The position numbers and the translations under genes are program-made. Positions 16,466 through 25,493 of a DNA stretch of 64,000 nucleotides are shown here, in pieces; the first letter of the stretch is position 1, and every line of letters begins with the position of its first letter. Source of the DNA: an uncultured Chitinophagaceae bacterium (GTDB lineage: Bacteria; Bacteroidota; Bacteroidia; Chitinophagales; Chitinophagaceae). The notes under the pieces were generated by a model that saw only the letters and a list, made by a program, of their open reading frames with translations, was not told where the DNA came from and did not search any database. The stretch covers positions 305,937 through 369,936 of the forward strand of contig CAKZFX010000015.1 of the NCBI GenBank assembly GCA_936908745.1. Reading direction: 5' to 3'.

Positions 16466-17260
16466 ATGGAACACCTCTTTACATCCGAAAGTATTATCAG
16501 TTTCTTTGTTCTCGTCGTATTAGAAGTAGTGCTGGGAATTGATAATGTTATATTCGTCAGCATTATTATGAACCGCTTGAAAGACAAAAAACAACAATTG
16601 TCGGCAAGACGTTTCTGGATGATCAGCGGTATCATCATGCGCAGTTTGCTATTGATGGGATTGGGCTGGTTGCTGGAGCAAAAAGAAAAACCTCTTTTTG
16701 CAATCGGCGGCAAAGGTTTTGACCTCGCCAGTATCGTAATGCTGGCCGGCGGGCTTTTCCTGATATATAAATCGGTGATGGAAATTCATGGCAAGTTAGA
16801 AGGCGAAGACCCGAATGAAGCATTGAAGAATAAAAAACCACTTTCCTTAAGTAATGCCATCGGGCAGATATTGGTTATTGATGCTGTTTTTTCTTTTGAC
16901 AGTATTATCACCGCCGGTGGCACAGCCAAGCATGTTGAAATTATGATCGCTGCGGTGATCATTGCCATGACGATCATGTTCCTGTTCAGCCCGGCTATTT
17001 CTTCGTTTATCCATAAACACCCGACGCTGAAAATGCTGGCCCTCTCCTTCCTGGTAATGATCGGGCTAAGCCTGGTAATAGAAGGCTGGGACAGCGAAGC
17101 GGCGCATCAACTGCACCTGAAAAATTATATCTATTTCGGTATGGCCTTCTCATTTGTTGTGCAAATGCTGAACATGGCTATGATGAGCCGTGATGCCAAA
17201 CGCCGGGCGCATGTGGTGGAACTGAATGAACCAAAACTCGAAGAGCCGGATAACAAGTAA
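16466..17260 (+). CDS. TerC family integral membrane protein
   Basis: A 264-residue membrane protein with about seven transmembrane helices. The TerC family's acidic membrane motifs are present: VVLGIDNVIFVSII near the N-terminus and DAVFSFDSIITAGG in the middle. Family members are linked to tellurite resistance or to Mn2+ efflux during protein export; no ter operon is present, so manganese or general metal homeostasis is the better guess. The length is typical of the short form without a CBS/CorC tail. Confidence 0.9.
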   Translation: MEHLFTSESIISFFVLVVLEVVLGIDNVIFVSIIMNRLKDKKQQLSARRFWMISGIIMRSLLLMGLGWLLEQKEKPLFAIGGKGFDLASIVMLAGGLFLIYKSVMEIHGKLEGEDPNEALKNKKPLSLSNAIGQILVIDAVFSFDSIITAGGTAKHVEIMIAAVIIAMTIMFLFSPAISSFIHKHPTLKMLALSFLVMIGLSLVIEGWDSEAAHQLHLKNYIYFGMAFSFVVQMLNMAMMSRDAKRRAHVVELNEPKLEEPDNK

Positions 17261-17276
17261 AATTATTTTTATAAAT

Positions 17277-17306
17277 AAAAAGGGCTGCAGTTTGCAACCC
17301 TTTTTT
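17277..17306. terminator. Bidirectional terminator between terC-like and cytolysin-like genes
   Basis: AAAAAGGGcTGCA pairs with TGCAaCCCTTTTT. Runs of A on the left and T on the right let it work on both strands. It lies 16 bp after the TerC stop and 7 bp after the cytolysin-like gene's stop. Confidence 0.8.
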
Positions 17307-17312
17307 GTTTCA

Positions 17313-19091
17313 TTACCGGCGTGTGATCTTCACTTCATAGAGAATCGTGATACTCGCATTGTCTTCCCTGCCATCTTCATACAGGCGAAGGTTCTGCGTT
17401 TTGTTATCAATGATCACCGACTGACCGGCTTCCAGTTTATACAACTGGCTGATCTTGTTTTCAAGGTTGAATACCAGGTCGGCCTGTTGCTTTTCTTCAA
17501 ACTTTGGTTTGATAAGCAATTCCCAGTCTTTTACATTGGGCGCAAATGTCAGCTTGAGGTTTTTAATATCGTTGATCGTTTGCGAAGTCCTGACACGTAC
17601 CGGGTCCACATCGGCCTTTTTCGTATCCCCGGCTTTAATAGAAAGAGCGTTGTCTTCTGCTATCGTGAATAATGTTTTGTCGGCCACTTTTACAGAACCA
17701 AAAATATCTTCCTCATTATCAAAAGGAGCTTCCACTACTTTATTACATTTAATACCTTTATAAATCACATCTACATCATAACGTGGATTCAGGCAATCTT
17801 CCATCGAATAAGAGGAAGTGGAACGAACACCCAACGCCCTGCCATCCGACACACGGTTGATGACATATTGAATCGGCAATGCACCTGATGTTGCAGACAA
17901 TGTATAAGCACTTGCGTTTTGTATAAATGCATACACATCTTCAGGATTGGACGTCAGTTTTAAGGCTGTGGCCGCATCACCGCCATATACAAAGGCTTTA
18001 AAATTTTTCACCTTGTTAGTAAAGTTTGCCTTCACGGTTCCGTCAATGTTGACACCCAATTTGGCATTGGCCAGCTCACCACTTGTAAAGCTTATGCCTA
18101 AACGTTGACTTATCAATGCATCGACTGTTGCAGAGTCTTCGGTGGACTGGAAGGTCAGCAATACCATACGGCCAAAGATCACCGAACTGACATAACCGGC
18201 TGTGCTATGTTGCGAAGCCAATCCGGCCCGGTTAAAGAAACGGTTCATGTCCACTTCCTTCACTGAATAGGCATACATCGGCTGAATAAAAGAAACCATG
18301 TACGAATGCATTTTCTTATCACCGGTTGTGCTGGCATTTACTTTTACACCCTGTGAAAGATCAATGGGCAAACCAAATTCTTCCAATGGCAGCATCAGGC
18401 CGGCAGAGTAATTAAGTGTAGCCGTGAAATGTTCTGTACTTGTTATTTCTGTCAGGCTGAATGCATATACAGGGCTGATGGCTGCGCCAAAATGTTTGTT
18501 GCGCAATTCAGTGTTTAACTGGTCAATATTGTTTGCGCCAAAATCGCTGATTGAAATTTCTGTCGGCGCTTTTGATTTTGGATTGCTCACGCTGATACCC
18601 ACTGTCAGCGGTGCCCTTTCTGTAGCCCTGTTGTAAAACACAGGTCGTTTTTCCAGTAAACTTCCTGCTTCAATAAAAGATCCCGGGAAGATCAATGGAG
18701 AAAATGTCTCATTGATATTGACAAGGCTGAATGCACTTTCATTCAGGTAGTCCATTTTCACCGCCTGTGTTTCGCAATAGCCAGCGCTGTTAACGGCATA
18801 AGAAGGCTGGCCGTTTGGTGCGATTACATTCTGCACCCGGGGCAGGTTTACTCCTACTTCTGACCTGTTGGTGCCCACTGTTTTTGTTTTGATAGAACCT
18901 GAAGCACCTGATGCGGCCTGGCGTTCCACTTTATCAAAGTACCAGCCGATCGGGCTTACTTTTAAATTGGCCAACTGCGTTGCGTTAAGACGCCTGACGC
19001 CAATGTTATTTAACTGTACCTGCGCTTCACTTATAGATGACAACAGTAGTGTCGTCATGGCAAGGCCGGCTATTTTCATCACTGATTTCAT
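17313..19091 (-). CDS. Cholesterol-dependent-cytolysin-like (CDCL) secreted pore-forming protein
   Basis: A 592-residue protein with a signal peptide (about 1-23, ending SISEA). Residues about 95-430 follow the order of the thiol-activated cytolysin core: SPLIFPGSFIEAGSLLEKRP (131-150) aligns with the LYPGA...ENRP block of perfringolysin-type toxins, TAGYVSSVIFGRMVLL (297-312) with the VSNVAYGR block, and FKAFVYGGDAA (364-374) with the VVLGGDA block. The classical C-terminal cholesterol-binding undecapeptide (ECTGLAWEWWR) is absent. Instead, residues about 435-592 form another beta-rich domain with Cys433 and Cys449. CDC-like proteins of Bacteroidota, such as those of Elizabethkingia, work as protease-activated pore formers. 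The target membrane here is unknown. It is the last gene of a three-gene cassette. Confidence 0.82.
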   Translation of the reverse strand: MKSVMKIAGLAMTTLLLSSISEAQVQLNNIGVRRLNATQLANLKVSPIGWYFDKVERQAASGASGSIKTKTVGTNRSEVGVNLPRVQNVIAPNGQPSYAVNSAGYCETQAVKMDYLNESAFSLVNINETFSPLIFPGSFIEAGSLLEKRPVFYNRATERAPLTVGISVSNPKSKAPTEISISDFGANNIDQLNTELRNKHFGAAISPVYAFSLTEITSTEHFTATLNYSAGLMLPLEEFGLPIDLSQGVKVNASTTGDKKMHSYMVSFIQPMYAYSVKEVDMNRFFNRAGLASQHSTAGYVSSVIFGRMVLLTFQSTEDSATVDALISQRLGISFTSGELANAKLGVNIDGTVKANFTNKVKNFKAFVYGGDAATALKLTSNPEDVYAFIQNASAYTLSATSGALPIQYVINRVSDGRALGVRSTSSYSMEDCLNPRYDVDVIYKGIKCNKVVEAPFDNEEDIFGSVKVADKTLFTIAEDNALSIKAGDTKKADVDPVRVRTSQTINDIKNLKLTFAPNVKDWELLIKPKFEEKQQADLVFNLENKISQLYKLEAGQSVIIDNKTQNLRLYEDGREDNASITILYEVKITRR

Positions 19092-19120
19092 ATTATATGT
19101 TTAATGGTTAAAAGGTTTGG

Positions 19121-20656
19121 TTATTTATTATTGCGTACACCCGGCATCACATACGGGAATGTATCATCGGGTATCGGCAGGTTGGCTTTATCAGTAGCGC
19201 TTAATACGGCGTATGCTTTGAGCGTATAATAACCGGGATTGTGATGACCAAAGTCTGCTAATGCAAACCCACGCAGATCTTTTGGCCTGTCGGTATTACC
19301 GGCCACCGCATCTTTTGCATAAAGAAGAAAAGAAATAAGATTGCCGATATCTCCATTGAGACGGTCGATTTTCTCTTTTGAATAATCATTGTATTCCAGT
19401 GGATTTAATGTCATTGGATAAACTCTTTCATCCGTATCATAAAACTCATCGTTGCTGCTGCCTGCTGTGGCACTCCACCAGTTGCGCACACCCGGAATTT
19501 TAAACGTTGAAAAGTATAAAGCAGGAGACCAGAATTTGGTAACAGGATCAACGCCATATTCAAAACGCTGTATTTTCTGCTGTCCTAATAAGCTGTTGCA
19601 CTTGTTTACATATTGCTGATCGCCGATTACCCTTGGCCCTGCAAATGAATACACACCGGCCACATTGTAACCACTGCCTGCGAGATAAGGCGCAGACACC
19701 AACGCCATCCCACCACCCAGACTATGGCCTGTGATAAATATTTTTTTGTTCTTTGTTTTCGCCTCAAACGCATTGAGCGTACTTATTAGTTTGTTGCGGA
19801 TGATCTTAAACGAAGTCCACATACCTGCGTGCATTTTGGCGCCGGCTAACGGGCCATCCGCAGGCACCGGCACAAAGTAGAAGTCAGTACCGATCCACTC
19901 CCATGCATCGCCTTTATACACATCATCTGTTCCTCTCCATGAAATGATAATGTAGTCTTCTGTAGAAACAACCATTACTTCAGGATCAAAACCGGGAATC
20001 CTTATTTCGTTGGCGGCAAAACTGATGCTGGCAAAATCCTGTCGCTTGTTCAGGAATTTGAATTGTGGTTTTGAGTTTTCGAATGCAATGGAATCAGCTA
20101 TGTATTTGTCCATAGCCGATGGACCAGCAGCCGGAGCCGTTGTTTTAGGCGCCTGCACTGTTTTCCCATTTCCGAGTTCTACTGTTTTTACCAGTTTCAG
20201 GTCAGGATTATTTACCACCAGCTTATCGGTGTTGATCATCTTATCATTGCCCGGAACATTTACGATCTGTGTGTTGAGATTTACAGTGACAGGTCTTACC
20301 GGTTTGCTGTTGATATCATAAAACCAATGACTGAAACGTTTGGCAAAATCAGCTTCAAAACCTGCGTTGCTTGAAGAGTTTAATTGATCTGACTTAAAAC
20401 CTGATCCCGGGAAAGAAGAAGGGTTTTTCAATTTGCGTAGTTCAAAATCCAGTCGTTCGGTATATACCAACTGGCTCAGCTTCGCCAATAGATAAGTGTT
20501 CACTTTATTACGCCCCGGCGACTGGTTGTAATTAAAGTATTGAAAACAGTTTATTTCTTTAGCTGGCACCTGGAAATCGGGGGTGACATTTTTTGTTTGT
20601 GCTTGGCCACTTATGCCGGAAATAAGACAGCATAGTGCCAGGATACTCTGTTTCAT
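19121..20656 (-). CDS. Secreted class 3 lipase-like alpha/beta hydrolase
   Basis: A 511-residue protein with a signal peptide (1-20, LCCLISGISGQAQ). The hydrolase domain begins near 200: FDPEVMVVSTEDYIIISWRG, then the nucleophile elbow GHSLGGG at 310-316 (Ser312), AGVYSFAGPRV, and GVDPVTKF (Asp370 candidate). His471 or His472 in ADFGHHNPGYY completes a plausible triad. This is the lipase class 3 pattern (triacylglycerol or phospholipid hydrolase). Residues 20-200 are a family-specific N-terminal region with no domain that I recognise. It lies 29 bp upstream of the CDC-like gene and 26 bp downstream of the barrel-like gene, so the three are probably one operon. Joint attack on membranes is inference. 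Confidence 0.88.
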   Translation of the reverse strand: MKQSILALCCLISGISGQAQTKNVTPDFQVPAKEINCFQYFNYNQSPGRNKVNTYLLAKLSQLVYTERLDFELRKLKNPSSFPGSGFKSDQLNSSSNAGFEADFAKRFSHWFYDINSKPVRPVTVNLNTQIVNVPGNDKMINTDKLVVNNPDLKLVKTVELGNGKTVQAPKTTAPAAGPSAMDKYIADSIAFENSKPQFKFLNKRQDFASISFAANEIRIPGFDPEVMVVSTEDYIIISWRGTDDVYKGDAWEWIGTDFYFVPVPADGPLAGAKMHAGMWTSFKIIRNKLISTLNAFEAKTKNKKIFITGHSLGGGMALVSAPYLAGSGYNVAGVYSFAGPRVIGDQQYVNKCNSLLGQQKIQRFEYGVDPVTKFWSPALYFSTFKIPGVRNWWSATAGSSNDEFYDTDERVYPMTLNPLEYNDYSKEKIDRLNGDIGNLISFLLYAKDAVAGNTDRPKDLRGFALADFGHHNPGYYTLKAYAVLSATDKANLPIPDDTFPYVMPGVRNNK

Positions 20657-20682
20657 GTTGTATGCTTTTTGGTTAATGGTAA

Positions 20683-21900
20683 TTATCGCATCATGCAGGA
20701 AATGCCTGCAACGGGGATGAACGCCTGTGTTTTTCCTTTGTCATCCATCACCCAGCGCATGCCGTAGTTGATGATCACATTTTTGCCTACCCGCCAATCG
20801 CCGCCAATGCTTAAAGAATTGGGATTAAGTGGTGTCCATCGCACAGAAGAACCGACCACTTCCATATCCGCGGGTTCTGTAAATACTTTGCTCAATGCAT
20901 CGGCGGGTGTTTGGATCGCTTTCTTTTCGTAGAGAAATTCAATAAAGAAACTATACAGCGGGCCGCCATAGCGAAGGTTCATCCCGAGGGAGTAGATTCT
21001 ATTTTCAGCAACGGCTCTCGCTTCCTGTTCTTCCAATGTTGTTTGGTTGCGCACTAAGAAGTTCAATTCTTCTTCATACCATGTGGTGCGGAACAGGCCG
21101 GACAACATCCATTTTTTTCCCAATGGCATACCGCCGTTGAGCCAGAGGCCAAAGCCTGTGTTCCTGTTCAGGCGTAATTTTTTTAAAGAACCGGCACTGT
21201 CGCTTTCGTAAGTAAACACCTTACCAAACGCCACATCCAATGAAGCAGCGTTCCAGTTTTCTGCGATGAAAATTTTAGCACGGTCGTTGATCTCGCCGTT
21301 CCGGCGTGAGTTGATCGTTAACAGTTGCCCTTCCACTCCTTTGATCTGTTCACGGATAGATGGTTTTTCTAAAATATTTTTAGTCGTGTCTAACTTTAAT
21401 TGTAATTCTTTTAATTGCTGCTCCAGGGTTGTTTTTTCTTCGGCGAAGCGGATCCCTATATCTTCATAGAGTTCCTTTGCCATCAACGGGTCTTTCTTTT
21501 TGATCACATTGAATTTGACAGCACCACCGATGCGGCGATCGTTTTCTTCGTTCTGCACCGTGCCTAATGAAATATCCACCGAAGCCAGTTTTTGCATGAA
21601 TTTGCTGGCCGACTGGTATTTCTTTAAGTCTTTACGGTTGTAAAACAATTCCCAGAAGGGCTGTGACTGGATCGCAAGGTTGGGATTCAGCCTCCAGGAT
21701 TTAAAAGACCAATCCACTTTAAAGTCCTTTATATCCGAAGTCCTGTTGACCTGCGAAGGCGTGACACCCATCAGGTCAAAAACGGGAGACGCAGGAATCG
21801 AAAATTCCTTGGGTGATAAGCGGCCGGATTTGTTATCATCCTGCGCAATCATAATACCGGGTAAAAGACCGGTGAGCAAGAGGAAAAATAGCTTTTTCAT
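20683..21900 (-). CDS. Putative outer-membrane beta-barrel protein, first gene of the CDCL cassette
   Basis: A 405-residue protein with a signal peptide (1-19, LLLTGLLPGIMIAQ). The mature N-terminus has a short motif (SIPASPVFDLMGVTPSQVNR) that I associate with Bacteroidota outer-membrane proteins. Residues about 155-205 are a charged coiled coil (EEKTTLEQQLKELQLKLDTT). The remainder consists of alternating beta strands (GFGLWLNGGMPLGKKWMLSG, SLGMNLRYGGPLYSFFIEFL) and ends in a strand, as expected for a barrel. No enzyme motif is seen. It leads the operon with the lipase-like and cytolysin-like genes and could aid their export, surface display or self-protection; none of this can be told from sequence. 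Confidence 0.72.
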   Translation of the reverse strand: MKKLFFLLLTGLLPGIMIAQDDNKSGRLSPKEFSIPASPVFDLMGVTPSQVNRTSDIKDFKVDWSFKSWRLNPNLAIQSQPFWELFYNRKDLKKYQSASKFMQKLASVDISLGTVQNEENDRRIGGAVKFNVIKKKDPLMAKELYEDIGIRFAEEKTTLEQQLKELQLKLDTTKNILEKPSIREQIKGVEGQLLTINSRRNGEINDRAKIFIAENWNAASLDVAFGKVFTYESDSAGSLKKLRLNRNTGFGLWLNGGMPLGKKWMLSGLFRTTWYEEELNFLVRNQTTLEEQEARAVAENRIYSLGMNLRYGGPLYSFFIEFLYEKKAIQTPADALSKVFTEPADMEVVGSSVRWTPLNPNSLSIGGDWRVGKNVIINYGMRWVMDDKGKTQAFIPVAGISCMMR

Positions 21901-22114
21901 GTGCGTTGCTTTTGCCTGTTAAAAGTGGGGCAACGCAGCATCGCAGACTATACCTGAAAAAAGCGTTTAACCGGTGCAAAAATTACCTTGATTCAGGTAG
22001 TCAGAATAGCCGGGGATGACTTTATTTGCAAATTGGTTAAAGGCCGGATCTAAACGGGATTGAGTACATTTATCAGACCCAGCAACCGGGATTAACCGCC
22101 AAAAATCAGTTGAC

Positions 22115-24139
22115 ATGGTTCGTAAAACGCTATTCTTTGTTTGCCTCTCCTGTTTATTTTTTATACCTGTCTTTTCGCAAACCCTGAATGTTGACAGCAT
22201 GCGGCAGGTAATCCGTTCAACGGCTAACGACAGTGTGCGGATCTACACGATGACCAAACTGGCCAATTATTTTTTAAACCACACTGCACAAACAGCCGAA
22301 GGCTTAGCATTGCTTGACAGCGCCAAACAGATGGCAGTTCAGAAAAACTATTATCATATCAGTTTACAGGTAAATAATGTAAGAGGCAATTATTATACTA
22401 AGAATAACGAATGGGACAAGGCCATTGATATTTTTAAAAAATCGCTGGATGAGGTTTACCTGCTCAGCGATTCCGCACAGCGGGTAAAAGCAAGGATGAT
22501 GATGCTTTCCAATGTCGGCAATAGTTATATGCTCATGGGTGATTTCAGCACTTCACTGGATTATCATTTGCAATCGCTTGCCATCGTTGAAAAAATGAAG
22601 CCTGTTAATTATAATAACCTTGCAACGGTCTATATCAATGTCATTAGTGATTATTCCTCGCTGAACCTTGACAGCAAATCTGTGGAGTATTTTGAAAAAT
22701 TAAACAAGATCGGCGACAGCATCAATATCGTTTTGCGGATCAACCAGCTTTCGCTGGAATATGATTTTTATTATAAACAGAAGGATGAAAACAAGCTAAA
22801 AGCCATTATTGCCACATTGAAAAAGGCATTGGACAAACAAGACCTCAGCCAATTGCAGTTGAGCGACGGACTGTACCTGCTCAATTATATGCAGGGCGAT
22901 TATGCAGACCTGTTTAACAAAGATTATGCTACCGCTATTTCTTATTACAAAGCATCATTACGCTATGCAGAAGAGCTCGCAGATGACCGGAAAAAAGTAT
23001 ATGTCTATTATAAACTGGGCAATACCTATATGCATCTTCGGCAGCCTGCCGAAGCCATTAACAGCCTTGAGAAAGGTTTGGCACTGAGCAACGAAAGAGA
23101 ATTGTCTGATCAGAAAATGAATATTCTTAGTTTGTTGGGCGAGGTTAATTATCAATCACAGAATTATAAAAAAGCGGCTGAGTATTATGTGCTGGCACGT
23201 TCACTTTCAGATAGTATTTACAATGATAAAAAGACGAAGGAGCTAAATTACCTTGAAGCAAAGTACCAAAACCGGAAGAAAGAAAATGAGATCACTTCGT
23301 TGCAATTGGCCAATACAAAAAATGAACTGGCAATCGTAAAACGAAACAGGTTATTATTTATCGGTGGTGGCACAGCCGCCGCCTTTCTGATCATACTCGG
23401 TCTTTACAGCCGGAACAACCGTCAGAAAAGGATCATCGCTGAAAAAGACAAATCCTTGCAACAGGAGCAAATCAAATTTTTGGAACGACAGCAACAAGTG
23501 GTTTCGCTGCAAAGTATGGTCAACGGGCAGGAAACTGAACGTACCCGTATTTCAAGGGACCTGCATGATGGATTGGGAGGGTTATTTTCCACGATTAAAA
23601 TGCAATTGAGCACATTGCAACATGAAGAAAAAGAACTGAAAGAAAATGGGCTGTTTCAAAAAAGTTACAAACTCATTGATACCGCTTCCATCGAAGTCCG
23701 CCGCATTGCGCATAATATGATGCCGGAAGTTTTAATGAAACTCGGGCTGATCCATGCGGTACAGGATATGTGCAGCAATATCAGCGCTACCAAACTCCTG
23801 CAAGTTACTTTGCAAGCCTATGGAACACAACAGCGTTTCAATACATCTACAGAAATCATGCTCTACCGTATCATACAGGAACTCTTGAACAATATTATCA
23901 AACATGCCAAAGCCACGGAAGCCATTGTCCAGTTCAACCGGGAAGGCAGCCGTTTGAGTGTAACCGTAGAGGACAACGGAAGAGGTTTCAATTTGGCAGA
24001 AGTGGATGGTGAAAATCACGCAGGACTGGACACCATCAAGAGCCGTGTAGATTATCTTAACGGGAATATTTCGATCGATTCTGAAAAAGGTACTGGCACC
24101 ACAGTGATGATGGAGTTTTTGATTAATGAAGAAGGCTGA
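22115..24139 (+). CDS. TPR-containing sensor histidine kinase (NarX/LiaS-type, HisKA_3)
   Basis: A 674-residue membrane kinase. Signal peptide at 1-21; residues about 40-370 are tetratricopeptide-like repeats (KAIDIFKKSLDEVYLLSD, AISYYKASLRYAEELAD, KAAEYYVLARSLSDSIY) lying in the periplasm. One transmembrane segment at 412-431 is followed by a coiled coil and the HisKA_3 dimerisation helix with the phospho-acceptor His484 in RISRDLHDGLGGLFST. The HATPase domain follows (LNNIIKHAKATE, VEDNGRGFN). It is divergent from the CDCL cassette (215-bp spacer) and lies 15 bp before its response regulator gene. Such TPR sensors are common in Bacteroidota; the signal is unknown. Confidence 0.92.
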   Translation: MVRKTLFFVCLSCLFFIPVFSQTLNVDSMRQVIRSTANDSVRIYTMTKLANYFLNHTAQTAEGLALLDSAKQMAVQKNYYHISLQVNNVRGNYYTKNNEWDKAIDIFKKSLDEVYLLSDSAQRVKARMMMLSNVGNSYMLMGDFSTSLDYHLQSLAIVEKMKPVNYNNLATVYINVISDYSSLNLDSKSVEYFEKLNKIGDSINIVLRINQLSLEYDFYYKQKDENKLKAIIATLKKALDKQDLSQLQLSDGLYLLNYMQGDYADLFNKDYATAISYYKASLRYAEELADDRKKVYVYYKLGNTYMHLRQPAEAINSLEKGLALSNERELSDQKMNILSLLGEVNYQSQNYKKAAEYYVLARSLSDSIYNDKKTKELNYLEAKYQNRKKENEITSLQLANTKNELAIVKRNRLLFIGGGTAAAFLIILGLYSRNNRQKRIIAEKDKSLQQEQIKFLERQQQVVSLQSMVNGQETERTRISRDLHDGLGGLFSTIKMQLSTLQHEEKELKENGLFQKSYKLIDTASIEVRRIAHNMMPEVLMKLGLIHAVQDMCSNISATKLLQVTLQAYGTQQRFNTSTEIMLYRIIQELLNNIIKHAKATEAIVQFNREGSRLSVTVEDNGRGFNLAEVDGENHAGLDTIKSRVDYLNGNISIDSEKGTGTTVMMEFLINEEG

Positions 24140-24154
24140 TTAGCTTTGTCCTGA

Positions 24155-24790
24155 ATGATAGAGATACTCGTCATAGACGATCACCCGTTAGTAAGCAACG
24201 GGATCAACCTGATGCTGAAAGATGAGGCGGCTTACCGCATTACGGGTAATGCCCGTTCAGCAAAAGAAGCACAGGATTTTTTATCCGGTCAAAAAGCCGA
24301 CCTGATCCTGCTGGATATCAACTTACCCGATACAGATGGCTTACAATTATGTGAATGGATACGTAAACGTGACAAAGAAGTCAAGATCATCGGTCTCACT
24401 TCGGTCAATGATGTGTCGATCATCACACAGTTATTGCATAAAGGCGCTAACGGTTACCTGTTGAAGAATATGGAAAGAGAGGAGTTGTTAGACGCCATCA
24501 GCAAAGTGTTTGCAGGCAAAATATTTTTAAGCAAGGAAGCCAACGAAAAAGTGCTGGAACAATATTCCTCTGTTAATTCTGCTGTTGACGCTATTCCTTT
24601 GCTGACCCGCCGGGAAAAAGAGATCCTGCAATTATTAAATGAAGGACTCAACGGGCCGCAGATTGCTGAAAAGTTATTTCTGAGCAGCTATACGGTGGAA
24701 ACACACCGCAAAAACATGATGCAGAAGTTTCATGCGGGCAATTTGCAACAACTATTAAAACAAGCGAGAGATTTTAAACTGATCAACTGA
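24155..24790 (+). CDS. NarL/FixJ-family response regulator paired with the TPR kinase
   Basis: A 211-residue regulator. The receiver domain has the acidic pair Asp8/Asp9, phospho-acceptor Asp54 in LILLDINLPDTDG and Lys104 in GYLLKN. The C-terminal LuxR-type HTH is LLTRREKEILQLLNEGLNGPQIAEKLF, then SSYTVETHRKNMMQKF. It is co-transcribed with the kinase gene at 22115. The nearest candidate target is the divergent operon at 21900-17313, but this is inference from position. Its 3' end overlaps rsmE by 8 bp on the opposite strand. Confidence 0.93.
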   Translation: MIEILVIDDHPLVSNGINLMLKDEAAYRITGNARSAKEAQDFLSGQKADLILLDINLPDTDGLQLCEWIRKRDKEVKIIGLTSVNDVSIITQLLHKGANGYLLKNMEREELLDAISKVFAGKIFLSKEANEKVLEQYSSVNSAVDAIPLLTRREKEILQLLNEGLNGPQIAEKLFLSSYTVETHRKNMMQKFHAGNLQQLLKQARDFKLIN

Positions 24791-25493
24791 TACAAAGCAG
24801 CGTGGCTGCTACCACCCCTGCCGTTTCCGTCCGCAATCTTGTTTCACCCAATGCGACAGGTAAAAATCCATTGTTTAAAGCCAGTTCAATTTCGGCGGTA
24901 GTAAAATCGCCTTCGGGGCCAATACAAACCTGGCAATTGGTTAATTGGTTTACCGGATAATCCAGCAACGCTTTTTTACCAGTTTCCTCGCAATGCGCAA
25001 TAAAGTTTGTTGCGTCTTTCATTTTCCATGTTTGTATATCAGAAAACGAAGCGGGCTCATACAAAACCGGTAACCAGCATTGCTGTGATTGCAGCATGGC
25101 GCTGATACAAATGCCGTTCAGCCGATCGTGCCTGAACTTTTCTTTTTCAGTTCTGTCAGCAATCAGCGGGATAATTTCTGCAACACCGATCTCCGTAGCT
25201 TTTTCTAAAAACCATTCAAAACGGTTGGTGTTTTTTAAAAGGGAAATAGCGATTGAGACTGACCTTTTGGATTTGGGATTTTGGATTTGGGATTTTATTC
25301 CTACAATACAATGCTTTTTATTGGCTTCGCTGATTTCGCAAAGAAGCAGGTTTCCTTTTCCATCTGTAAGGTTTAGCTGCTCACCTGCCTGCATTCGTAA
25401 TACTTGCACAACGTGGCGGCTGGTATCTTCATCCAACTCTATTTGTTGCTGAACACCGTCATACTCTTTGATATAAAAAAAAGGAAGCGCCAT
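24783..25493 (-). CDS. rsmE: 16S rRNA (uracil1498-N3)-methyltransferase RsmE
   Basis: A 236-residue SPOUT-class methyltransferase that modifies U1498 of 16S rRNA. The N-terminal PUA-like part (RHVVQVLRMQAGEQLNLTDG) and the C-terminal knot (CIGPEGDFTTAEIELALNNG, then LGETRLRTETAGVVA) are intact. Residues about 68-76 (SQIQNPKSK) are encoded by two tandem copies of the 14-bp unit TTTTGGATTTGGGA (25264-25291), apparently a repeat inserted in frame in the linker between the two domains. A terminator-like hairpin ends 8 nt before the start codon. Confidence 0.94.
   Translation of the reverse strand: MALPFFYIKEYDGVQQQIELDEDTSRHVVQVLRMQAGEQLNLTDGKGNLLLCEISEANKKHCIVGIKSQIQNPKSKRSVSIAISLLKNTNRFEWFLEKATEIGVAEIIPLIADRTEKEKFRHDRLNGICISAMLQSQQCWLPVLYEPASFSDIQTWKMKDATNFIAHCEETGKKALLDYPVNQLTNCQVCIGPEGDFTTAEIELALNNGFLPVALGETRLRTETAGVVAATLLCIS
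25264..25296. repeat. TTTTGGATTTGGGA tandem repeat inside rsmE
   Basis: Two perfect copies of a 14-bp unit (25264-25291) plus a partial third, read in frame on the minus strand as part of the RsmE linker. Confidence 0.75.
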
